13,367 bases of DNA from Lachnospiraceae bacterium. Its GTDB lineage: Bacteria > Bacillota > Clostridia > Lachnospirales > Lachnospiraceae. Where the stretch lies: assembly GCA_017483425.1 (NCBI GenBank), contig JAFUWM010000110.1, forward strand, positions 1-13,367. Direction: 5' to 3'. Position numbers and translations under genes: made by a program. Shown piece after piece: positions 7,869-13,367 of the stretch (position 1 is its first letter; every line of letters starts with the position of its first letter). The notes under the pieces were generated by a model. The model was not told where the DNA came from. It did no database searches and worked only from the letters and a program-made list of their open reading frames with translations.

Positions 7869-9527
7869 ATGCCGGAAATGATAAAAGTGATACACAGGGG
7901 GAAAGAATATGAGTACCCTGCGGGAACAAAATATGCGGAGATAGCCCGGGATTTCCAGCCGGAATATGACTATACGATAGTTCTCGCAAATGTAAATAAC
8001 AAGTTGAGAGAGCTTTTTCATGTGCTGCATGAGGACTGCACCATAGAGTTTGAAGATCTCACCGGAAGCTCTGCCCATAAAGCCTACAAAAGATCTGCGT
8101 CGCTTCTTTTAATCAAGGCCTTTTATGATGTAGTGGGCAGGGAGTGTATTGATAAATTCAAGATTGATTTTTCGATAGGCGCGGCATATTACTGCTCTTA
8201 CGAGGGAAAGGTACCGCTTACGGATGACATCGTCTCCCGGGTAAAGGAGAGGATGAAGCAGCTGGTAGATGAGGATATTCCCATCAAAAAAACCGCAAGT
8301 ACACTGGGTAAAGTAAAGGAGATATTCAATGAGCTCGGAATGACTGATAAGGAAAGGCTGCTTAAATACAGACGTTCCGACAGGATAAACATTTATTCGC
8401 TTGACGGTTATCAGGATTATTTCTATGGATATATGGTTCCAAGCTGCGGATATATAAAGCACTTTGATCTTTTTAAGTATGATGATGGCCTTATGCTTCA
8501 GCTTCCAGAGAGAAATGCGCCGGATGTTGTTCCGCCTTTTAAGGACAGTCCCAAGCTTTTTACGACCATGAACGACGCCGTGAAATGGGGTCATATGATG
8601 GAGATAGATACGGTGGGAGATCTGAATGACGCGATATCAGAGGGCTTGATGAATGAGGTGATACTTGTTCAGGAAGCCCTTATGGAAAGCCGTATCGCTG
8701 AGATCGCGAAAGATATCGAAAACCGTGGAGATGTAAAGTTTGTAATGATAGCCGGACCGTCATCTTCAGGCAAGACGACTTTTTCCCACAGGCTTTCTAT
8801 CGAGCTTAGAGCGCACGGGATGAGGCCTCATCCGATCGAGATCGACAATTATTTCAAAAACCGTGAGGATACTCCGAAGGACGAAAACGGAAATTACGAC
8901 TTTGAATGTCTGGAGGCCATTGATGTAGAGGGCTTTAATAAAGATATGAACGCGCTGCTCGCGGGTGAGACCGTGGAGCTTCCGAGGTTTAATTTCAAGG
9001 TCGGAGCGAGGGAATACAAAGGAGATTATCTGACGCTTGACGAGTCGGATATCCTTGTATGCGAGGGCATCCACGGCCTTAATGACGAGCTCTCACATAC
9101 GCTTCCTAAAGAATCAAAATACAAGATATATATAAGCGCCCTGACTTCGCTCAAGGTAGATGAGCACAACCGCGTGCCTACGACGGATGTAAGGCTTATG
9201 AGGAGGATGGTAAGGGATTACTATACAAGAGGCTCCTCGGTATCAAGGACGCTTGGAATGTGGCTTTCCGTAAGGCGCGGCGAGGAGAAGTATATCTTTC
9301 CGTTCCAGGAGAGCGCGGACGCAATGTTCAATTCCGCTCATATCTATGAAATATCGGCGCTGAAGACGTTTGTCGAGCCGCTTCTTTTCGGAGTGGAGCC
9401 GGATGATCCGGGGTATCAGGAGGCGAAGAGGCTTTTGAAATTCCTGCAGTACTTCCTTGCGATCGACACTTCGGGAATACCGCACAATTCAATAATAAGA
9501 GAGTTCATCGGAGGATCGATATTCTGA
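7869..9527 (+). CDS. TGS-domain nucleoside (uridine-type) kinase
   Basis: 552 residues. The first ~60 residues look like a TGS domain (a ubiquitin-like fold that begins with a short peptide and a P-A-G-T turn). The next ~170 resemble the threonyl-tRNA synthetase second additional domain. The C-terminal half is a P-loop kinase of the uridine kinase/phosphoribulokinase family: Walker A G296-P-S-S-S-G-K-T-T304, then E-I-D-N-Y-F after the next strand. It probably phosphorylates a nucleoside using NTP, but the substrate is not shown by sequence. It is not ThrRS, because the catalytic aminoacylation domain is absent. The start has a strong AAGGGGG site and lies 12 bases after the Nif3 gene, ending the long run. 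Proteins of this architecture are common in Clostridia. Confidence 0.85.
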   Translation: MPEMIKVIHRGKEYEYPAGTKYAEIARDFQPEYDYTIVLANVNNKLRELFHVLHEDCTIEFEDLTGSSAHKAYKRSASLLLIKAFYDVVGRECIDKFKIDFSIGAAYYCSYEGKVPLTDDIVSRVKERMKQLVDEDIPIKKTASTLGKVKEIFNELGMTDKERLLKYRRSDRINIYSLDGYQDYFYGYMVPSCGYIKHFDLFKYDDGLMLQLPERNAPDVVPPFKDSPKLFTTMNDAVKWGHMMEIDTVGDLNDAISEGLMNEVILVQEALMESRIAEIAKDIENRGDVKFVMIAGPSSSGKTTFSHRLSIELRAHGMRPHPIEIDNYFKNREDTPKDENGNYDFECLEAIDVEGFNKDMNALLAGETVELPRFNFKVGAREYKGDYLTLDESDILVCEGIHGLNDELSHTLPKESKYKIYISALTSLKVDEHNRVPTTDVRLMRRMVRDYYTRGSSVSRTLGMWLSVRRGEEKYIFPFQESADAMFNSAHIYEISALKTFVEPLLFGVEPDDPGYQEAKRLLKFLQYFLAIDTSGIPHNSIIREFIGGSIF

Positions 9528-9540
9528 AATCCCTTGCTTC

Positions 9541-9569
9541 TGGTGATTTTTTATGTACTGTGATAGAAT
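9541..9569 (+). promoter_or_regulatory. Promoter of rnpB (extended -10)
   Basis: An extended -10, TG-A-TAGAAT, has its hexamer at 9564-9569 (5 of 6 consensus). A weak -35, TGGTGA at 9541-9546, sits 17 bases upstream. The predicted start, about 7 bases after the -10, falls at 9576, exactly the first base of the P1 stem of RNase P RNA. That agreement supports the call. Confidence 0.65.
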
Positions 9570-9575
9570 ATAACG

Positions 9576-9931
9576 TCAAGTGAGCCGGATGATGGCGACG
9601 CAGCCGGTATCGGCTGCGCCGAGGAAAGTCCGGGCTCCACAGGGCAGGATAACGGATAACGTCCGCCCGGGGTGACCCGCGGGAAAGCGCAACAGAGAAC
9701 AGACCGCCCGGTATAGCCGGGCAAGGGTGAAACGGCAGTGTAAGAGACTACCGCGTCTCTGGTAACAGAGATGGCACGGCAAGCCCTATCCGGAGCAAGA
9801 TCAAACAGGGGACTACAGGTCTGCCCGGCCTGTCTCCAGGTAGATCGCTTGAGCCATGCGGCAACGCATGGCCTAGATAGATCATCATCATCGTGAAAAC
9901 GATACATAACCCGGCTTACAGGCTCACTTGA
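9576..9931 (+). ncRNA. rnpB: RNase P RNA, type A
   Basis: About 356 nt; the catalytic RNA of RNase P, which removes 5' leaders from pre-tRNA. The ends are set by an 11-bp P1 stem, TCAAGTGAGCC (9576-9586) with GGCTCACTTGA (9921-9931). Universally conserved blocks are present: GAGGAAAGTCCGGGCTCC (9621-9638), ACAGAGAACAGACCGCC (9693-9709), AAGGGTGAAACGG (9723-9735), GAGCAAGATCAAACAGG (9793-9809) and AACCCGGCTTAC (9908-9919). The stem CCATGCGGCAACGCATGG after that and the overall order indicate the ancestral type A rather than the Bacillus type B. It lies 48 bases after the kinase gene with its own promoter. Long open frames on the opposite strand are chance. Confidence 0.97.
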
Positions 9932-9936
9932 TATTT

Positions 9937-9956
9937 GCGCAGCATTACAGCTGCGC
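9937..9956 (+). terminator. Hairpin after rnpB, possible weak terminator
   Basis: Perfect stem GCGCAGC (9937-9943) / GCTGCGC (9950-9956) with a 6-base loop, 5 bases past the end of P1. Position and GC content fit an intrinsic terminator for rnpB, but the bases after it (GTGATATTATTA) do not form a U-tract. It may therefore terminate poorly, protect the 3' end, or act as a pause. Confidence 0.5.
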
Positions 9957-9957
9957 G

Positions 9958-9966
9958 TGATATTAT
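9958..9966 (+). promoter_or_regulatory. Possible extended -10 for proA
   Basis: TG-A-TATTAT matches the extended -10 form (hexamer 9961-9966, 5 of 6). No good -35 lies 16-18 bases upstream, as that region is the rnpB 3' hairpin. A start near 9973 would give a ~32-base leader keeping the AAAGGAG ribosome site. Weak evidence. Confidence 0.3.
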
Positions 9967-10004
9967 TACAGCGATTATTGTTTTATTTATAAAAGGAGAT
10001 TACC

Positions 10005-11252
10005 ATGGATTATCTTGAATCACTTGGCGTCAGAGCACGAAGAGCTTCGGAAGTGCTGTCAAGACTCGATCCTGCATCTAAGAATCTGGGCCTGAGAGCG
10101 GCTGCGGAGTCACTTGAAAAAAACGCTGATGAAATTCTTTCCGCTAATAAGATCGATATCGCAAATGCCCGTGAGAAAGGTACAAGCGAGGCTTTAATTG
10201 ACAGACTCACGCTTACGAAAGAACGTATAGACCAGATGGCTGAGGGCATCATACAGGTATCGGAGCTTAAAGATCCGGTAGGAGAAGTCCTTGAAACCAT
10301 AGTCCGTCCTAATGGCCTGCATATTGATAAAGTCTCGGTTCCCATGGGGGTAATTGGTATCATATATGAATCAAGGCCGAATGTCACAGCCGACGCTTTC
10401 GCGCTCTGCTTCAAGTCCGGAAACGCTACTATTCTCCGCGGCGGCTCGGACGCGATCAATTCCAACAGAGCAATAGTTAATTACATAAGAGACGCTTTGG
10501 AAAACGAAAAACTCCCTGATGACGTTATACTGATAATTACGGATACTTCAAGGGAAGTCGCCACTGAATTCATGAAGCTGAACCAATACGTTGATCTTTT
10601 ATTCCCCAGAGGCGGAGCGGGACTTATACAGAGTGTAGTGGAGAATGCCACGGTACCTGTTATCGAGACAGGGGTCGGAAACTGCCATATCTATGTGGAT
10701 GAGAGCGCGGATATCGATATGGCGGTGAATATAATCGACAATGCAAAAACGCAGCGTTTCGGCGTGTGCAACGCTGCCGAGTCTTTAGTTATACACAGAG
10801 GTATCGCAAAAGAGGTGATACCCGCCATATATGAAAGATTGTCCTCAAAGAATGTCGAGATGAGGGGAGCGGATGACGTAAGAGAGATAACCGGTGGCAT
10901 AGCATCCGCTACGGAAGAGGATTACGCGAGGGAGTATCTGGGACCCTATATATCCGTGAAGCTTGTGGATAACATTGACCATGCCATAGAGCATATAAAT
11001 ATTTATTCTACGCATCATTCCGAAGCGATCATCACAGAAGACAGTGAAAATGCCGAAAAGTTCCTGAATGAGATCGATTCGGCCTGTGTGTACTGGAACG
11101 CTTCAACAAGATTTACGGACGGATATGAGTTCGGCTTCGGTTCTGAGATCGGAATAAGCACACAGAAGCTTCACGCAAGAGGACCCATGGGGCTTAAGGC
11201 TCTGACATCATATAAATATCAGATAAAAGGAAACGGACAGATACGGCAATAA
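10005..11252 (+). CDS. proA: Gamma-glutamyl phosphate reductase
   Basis: 415 residues, full length for ProA. It reduces glutamyl-5-phosphate to glutamate semialdehyde with NADPH, the second step of proline synthesis. The family block P-M-G-V-I-G-I-I-Y-E-S-R-P-N-V-T-A-D-A is near residue 108. The catalytic cysteine is C255 in F-G-V-C-N-A-A-E, and V-D-L-L-F-P-R-G-G-A-G-L is also present. The start is set by AAAGGAG about 6 bases before ATG. The partner proB (glutamate 5-kinase) is not in the window, so proA is separated from it here or proB lies elsewhere. pyrB begins 29 bases after the stop, with no hairpin between, so co-transcription with pyrBI is likely though the pathways differ. Confidence 0.97.
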   Translation: MDYLESLGVRARRASEVLSRLDPASKNLGLRAAAESLEKNADEILSANKIDIANAREKGTSEALIDRLTLTKERIDQMAEGIIQVSELKDPVGEVLETIVRPNGLHIDKVSVPMGVIGIIYESRPNVTADAFALCFKSGNATILRGGSDAINSNRAIVNYIRDALENEKLPDDVILIITDTSREVATEFMKLNQYVDLLFPRGGAGLIQSVVENATVPVIETGVGNCHIYVDESADIDMAVNIIDNAKTQRFGVCNAAESLVIHRGIAKEVIPAIYERLSSKNVEMRGADDVREITGGIASATEEDYAREYLGPYISVKLVDNIDHAIEHINIYSTHHSEAIITEDSENAEKFLNEIDSACVYWNASTRFTDGYEFGFGSEIGISTQKLHARGPMGLKALTSYKYQIKGNGQIRQ

Positions 11253-11281
11253 CATAAAACAATAACGAACGGAGGATAAGT

Positions 11282-12199
11282 ATGCGGCATTTAATGACAC
11301 CGCTCGATCTTAGTGTCGGGGAGCTTGACGCTCTTATGGATACGGCCGGGGATATCAAGTTACATCCCGAAAAGTACGCCCATACCTGTGACGGGAGGAT
11401 ACTGGCGGCACTATTCTATGAGCCGAGCACAAGGACCAGACTTTCTTTTGAAGCGGCAATGCTCAGACTTGGCGGGAGGACAATGGGCTTTGCGGAAGCG
11501 ACCTCCTCATCGGCGGCCAAGGGTGAGAGTGTGGCGGATACGATAAGGGTCGTTTCATGCTTTGCCGATATTGCCGCCATGAGACATTTCAAAGAGGGTG
11601 CGCCTATGGTTGCGGCACAGTTTTCAAAGATTCCCGTAATAAACGCCGGTGACGGCGGACACCAGCATCCGACCCAGACTCTTACAGATCTCGTAACCAT
11701 CAGGTCTTCAAAAGGCCGTCTTGATTCCATGAAAATTGGCATGTGCGGAGATTTAAAATTCGGACGCACCGTTCATTCCCTTATCAGGGCGCTTTTAAGA
11801 TACGAAAATATCAGCTTTGTATTTATATCCCCCGGAGAATTAAAGCTTCCCGATTATATGATAGAGGAGCTTAAAGCGCATCCGGATGTCAGCTATAAAG
11901 AGGTAACCCGGCTTGAAGACGCGCTGCCCGAGCTTGATGTCCTTTACATGACAAGGGTTCAGAGAGAGAGATTTTTTAATGAAGAGGATTATGTAAGGCT
12001 TAAGGATTACTATATATTAGACAGCCGGAAAATGGAGCTTGCCGGGGATGATATGATAGTGCTTCATCCTCTGCCGAGGGTCAATGAGATAGCAGTTGAG
12101 GTTGATAATGATCCCAGAGCCAGGTACTTTGAACAGGTACAGAACGGCATGTATATAAGAATGGCTCTGATATTGATGCTGCTTGGAATCGAGGTATAG
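11282..12199 (+). CDS. pyrB: Aspartate carbamoyltransferase, catalytic chain
   Basis: 305 residues. It joins carbamoyl phosphate and aspartate, the committed step of pyrimidine synthesis. The carbamoyl phosphate-binding motif is S49-T-R-T-R53 within F-Y-E-P-S-T-R-T-R-L-S-F-E. H129-P-T-Q-T-L-T-D-L and a C-terminal H-P-L-P-R-V-N-E-I motif, which contributes to the active site, are also present. GGAGG (11271-11275) precedes the ATG. The stop is TAG (12197-12199), followed by CTT and the ATG of pyrI in the same frame. Presence of pyrI means the enzyme should be the allosteric, two-chain type. No PyrR-type attenuator fits in the 29-base gap upstream. Confidence 0.97.
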   Translation: MRHLMTPLDLSVGELDALMDTAGDIKLHPEKYAHTCDGRILAALFYEPSTRTRLSFEAAMLRLGGRTMGFAEATSSSAAKGESVADTIRVVSCFADIAAMRHFKEGAPMVAAQFSKIPVINAGDGGHQHPTQTLTDLVTIRSSKGRLDSMKIGMCGDLKFGRTVHSLIRALLRYENISFVFISPGELKLPDYMIEELKAHPDVSYKEVTRLEDALPELDVLYMTRVQRERFFNEEDYVRLKDYYILDSRKMELAGDDMIVLHPLPRVNEIAVEVDNDPRARYFEQVQNGMYIRMALILMLLGIEV

Positions 12200-12202
12200 C
12201 TT

Positions 12203-12613
12203 ATGTCAGAAAAAATAAAATACAAATTAAATGTAGGCAAGATAGATGAGGGATTTGTCATCGATCATATTAGACCCGGACGGGGACTCATGCTGTATCA
12301 TGATATGGGGCTTAACAAGCTTGATTGCTCTGTCGCCATAATCCAGAATGCTTCCTCAAAAAAAATGGGCAAAAAAGATATCATCAAGGTAGAAACGTCC
12401 ATAGATAATTTTAATCTTGATATCATAAGTCTTCTGGATCATAACGCTACTATCGATGTCATAAAGGACGGGGAGATAATAGACAAACCGACTCTTCCTT
12501 TGCCGAAAGAGGTAAGGAATATCATTAAATGCAAGAATCCAAGGTGCATTTCATCGATAGAGCAGGGACTTGACCAGATTTTCGTGCTGACGGATGCGGA
12601 GTCTGCTACATAG
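12203..12613 (+). CDS. pyrI: Aspartate carbamoyltransferase regulatory chain, cut short by an in-frame TAG
   Basis: The open frame gives 136 residues against about 150 for the family (E. coli 153). The N-terminal nucleotide-binding domain is present (G-F-V-I-D-H-I, L-D-C-S-V-A-I-I, K-M-G-K-K-D-I-I-K-V-E). The zinc domain has its first ligand pair, C110 and C115, in I-K-C-K-N-P-R-C-I-S. The frame then stops at TAG (12611) where homologues usually read Tyr-Arg-Cys-x-Tyr-Cys. The same frame continues R-C-K-Y-C-E to a TAA at 12652, which would supply C139 and C142 and give 149 residues. The truncated chain lacks half the zinc site that holds regulatory and catalytic chains together, so allosteric control may be lost. 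A sequencing error is possible. GAGG 8 bases upstream supports the start. Confidence 0.88.
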   Translation: MSEKIKYKLNVGKIDEGFVIDHIRPGRGLMLYHDMGLNKLDCSVAIIQNASSKKMGKKDIIKVETSIDNFNLDIISLLDHNATIDVIKDGEIIDKPTLPLPKEVRNIIKCKNPRCISSIEQGLDQIFVLTDAESAT

Positions 12614-12652
12614 AGGTGCAAGTATTGTGAGACAGAATATGATAATAAATAA
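12611..12652 (+). pseudogene. pyrI: In-frame 3' remnant of pyrI beyond the TAG
   Basis: Starting with the TAG at 12611-12613 and reading on in the pyrI frame gives R-C-K-Y-C-E-T-E-Y-D-N-K, then TAA at 12650-12652. The C-x-x-C falls at virtual residues 139 and 142. E. coli PyrI has zinc cysteines at 109, 114, 138 and 141, so all four spacings match with an offset of one. TAG is one base change from either tyrosine codon. Confidence 0.85.
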
Positions 12653-12863
12653 ACCGTAAATTTCAAAAAAAAATACTTCGAGTTAACATAATTATGTTTT
12701 GAAACAAATAGAAAAACCTAAATTTTATATGGTTTTTACGGTTCATGATTTTATGTATAATCATTACGTCTACCAATCACAAAATATTGACATTTCAAAT
12801 GCCATGGGGTTACAATATAGCTACTTGTAAAAAACCAATCCATTTTCAGGAGGAGAAGAAACA
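12653..12863 (+). promoter_or_regulatory. AT-rich intergenic region with several inverted repeats
   Basis: This 211-base gap holds no gene I can support. It carries an inverted repeat TTTCAAAA (12661-12668) / TTTTGAAA (12697-12704), and a perfect 14-bp palindrome AACATAATTATGTT (12685-12698) that overlaps the second arm. A possible weak terminator stem AAAAACC (12712-12718) / GGTTTTT (12731-12737) follows, then a dyad ATGATT (12745-12750) / AATCAT (12759-12764). It is far more AT-rich than the flanking genes. It separates the proA-pyrBI unit from the repeat-protein gene. Confidence 0.5.
12787..12816 (+). promoter_or_regulatory. Sigma-A type promoter of the repeat-protein gene
   Basis: A consensus -35 TTGACA (12787-12792) lies 18 bases before TACAAT (12811-12816, 5 of 6 to TATAAT). 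The expected start near 12823 leaves a ~41-base leader ending in AGGAGGAG (12848-12855), 8 bases before the ATG. A perfect TATAAT at 12756-12761 lies upstream but has only a poor -35 (TTTACG at 12735-12740, 15-base spacer). The strong elements suggest high expression. Confidence 0.75.
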
Positions 12864-13367
12864 ATGAAGAAGTTATCACTTATCTTGGTCACGCTGGCTA
12901 TTACAATGCTGGCATCAGTGCCTGTTTTCGCAGGACCTTTAGAGGAGGTTGCAGCTGCAAGAGCAGAGCAGGAGAAGAGGCTTGCGGATTATGTTGCATA
13001 TCAGGAGAGTCTTGCAGCATTCCAGGCAAGTGAGATCGCAAAGGGTCAGGCAGCTCTCGAGGCAGGCAAGGCAGCAGAGGCAGAGAACTTTGCACGTATA
13101 GCTGCGTTTCAGGCAAGCGAGATCGCAAAGGGGCAGGCAGCTCTCGAGGCAGGCAAGGCAGCAGAAGCGGCAAACTTCGCTCGCATAGCTGAGTTCCAGG
13201 CAGGCGAGATCGCAAAGGGCAAGGCAGCAGCAGAGGCAGGCAAGGCAGCAGAAGCAGCAAACTTCGCTCGTATCGCTGAGTTCCAGGCAGGCGAGATCGC
13301 AAAGGGCAAGGCAGCAGCTGAGGCTGGTAAGGCAGCAGAAGCAGAGAACTTTGCACGTATAGCAGCA
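12864..13367 (+). CDS. Secreted alanine-rich protein with 29-residue tandem repeats (3' end outside window)
   Basis: 168 codons are open from ATG to the window edge without a stop. Residues 1-23 form a signal peptide: M-K-K start, hydrophobic core L-S-L-I-L-V-T-L-A-I-T-M-L, and V-F-A before the likely cleavage site. A short charged region (about 24-52) resembles a degenerate repeat. From F53 the protein is four tandem 29-residue units of the form F-Q-A-[SG]-E-I-A-K-G-[QK]-A-A-[LA]-E-A-G-K, ending N-F-A-R-I-A-[AE]. The units are Ala-rich with Lys and Glu and strongly helix-prone. No known domain is recognised. Alanine is mostly GCA here, unlike the more mixed GCG/GCC/GCA use in the neighbouring genes, which fits high expression or array duplication. 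The ribosome site is strong. It may be a cell-surface or secreted structural protein, but anchoring signals would lie beyond the window. Confidence 0.82.
   Translation, partial: MKKLSLILVTLAITMLASVPVFAGPLEEVAAARAEQEKRLADYVAYQESLAAFQASEIAKGQAALEAGKAAEAENFARIAAFQASEIAKGQAALEAGKAAEAANFARIAEFQAGEIAKGKAAAEAGKAAEAANFARIAEFQAGEIAKGKAAAEAGKAAEAENFARIAA
13020..13367 (+). repeat. 87-bp in-frame tandem repeat, four units to window edge
   Basis: Units are 13020-13106, 13107-13193, 13194-13280 and 13281-13367, all of exactly 87 bases and with no insertions. Each encodes one 29-residue unit. Differences are mainly synonymous or swap Ser/Gly, Gln/Lys, Leu/Ala, Glu/Ala. The array probably continues past the window, as the fourth unit ends exactly at the last base. 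Confidence 0.95.

Noticed and set aside
9551..9907. Minus-strand frames of 118 and 68 codons
   Set aside because: They lie opposite RNase P RNA, whose conserved blocks fully explain the sequence.
9966..9993. Promoter TTACAG / TATAAA before proA
   Set aside because: The start would fall near 10000, downstream of the proA ribosome site, so the transcript would lack it.
11313..11546. 77-codon + strand frame inside pyrB
   Set aside because: It overlaps conserved pyrB motifs in another frame and has no recognisable protein pattern.
12611..12613. Genome-wide reassignment of TAG as a sense codon
   Set aside because: TAG ends pyrB at its normal family length (12197-12199) and also ends the 93-residue gene (2304-2306), so TAG acts as a normal stop here; only local readthrough or mutation remains possible.
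12901..13356. Long minus-strand open frames (151 and 66 codons) rich in Leu/Pro
   Set aside because: They are the reverse complement of the GCA/GAG/AAG-rich repeat, which lacks stops by composition; the + strand has promoter, ribosome site and signal peptide.
13020..13367. CRISPR-like or satellite repeat
   Set aside because: Repeats are contiguous, have no unique spacers, and keep a single reading frame with protein-level constraint.

Overview
The window looks like chromosomal DNA of a Gram-positive clostridial bacterium, most likely Lachnospiraceae (Butyrivibrio-like). This is inferred from the dgt-dnaG-rpoD-trmK-nif3 order, a type A RNase P RNA, a class II branched-chain aminotransferase, strong AGGAGG-type ribosome sites, and codon use rich in ATA, AGG and AGA. 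All recognised genes are on the + strand. It is mostly core housekeeping DNA. The less ordinary parts are the diguanylate cyclase pair near the left end and, at the right end, a damaged pyrI followed by a repetitive secreted protein.

Layout. Positions 1-270 hold the 3' end of a branched-chain aminotransferase gene, followed by a terminator-like hairpin. Positions 349-2306 hold a membrane diguanylate cyclase that overlaps a small membrane protein gene by 4 bases; this pair ends at a strong AT-rich intrinsic terminator (2372-2414). Positions 2444-9527 hold a tightly packed run: dGTPase, DNA primase, the primary sigma factor, tRNA adenine-22 methyltransferase, a Nif3-family metal protein and a TGS-domain nucleoside kinase. 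Gaps in it are at most 25 bases, and two junctions overlap and use GTG or TTG starts. Positions 9541-9956 hold the RNase P RNA gene with its own extended -10 promoter and a 3' hairpin. Positions 10005-12652 hold proA, pyrB and pyrI (proline synthesis, then both chains of aspartate carbamoyltransferase). The last 500 bases encode a signal-peptide protein made of an 87-bp (29-residue) alanine-rich tandem repeat that runs off the window.

How the genes work together. The 2444-9527 run joins replication priming, dNTP control, housekeeping transcription and tRNA modification, a macromolecular-synthesis type operon. rnpB next to it adds tRNA maturation. pyrB and pyrI should form the allosteric ATCase of pyrimidine synthesis.

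Most notable observations. pyrI is interrupted by an in-frame TAG at 12611. Just past it, in the same frame, lie the missing Cys-x-x-Cys zinc ligands and a natural TAA stop, so this is a nonsense mutation, a sequencing error or a readthrough site. The second is the Ala-rich repeat protein, whose repeat units are mosaics of each other. I found no clearly new multi-gene system.
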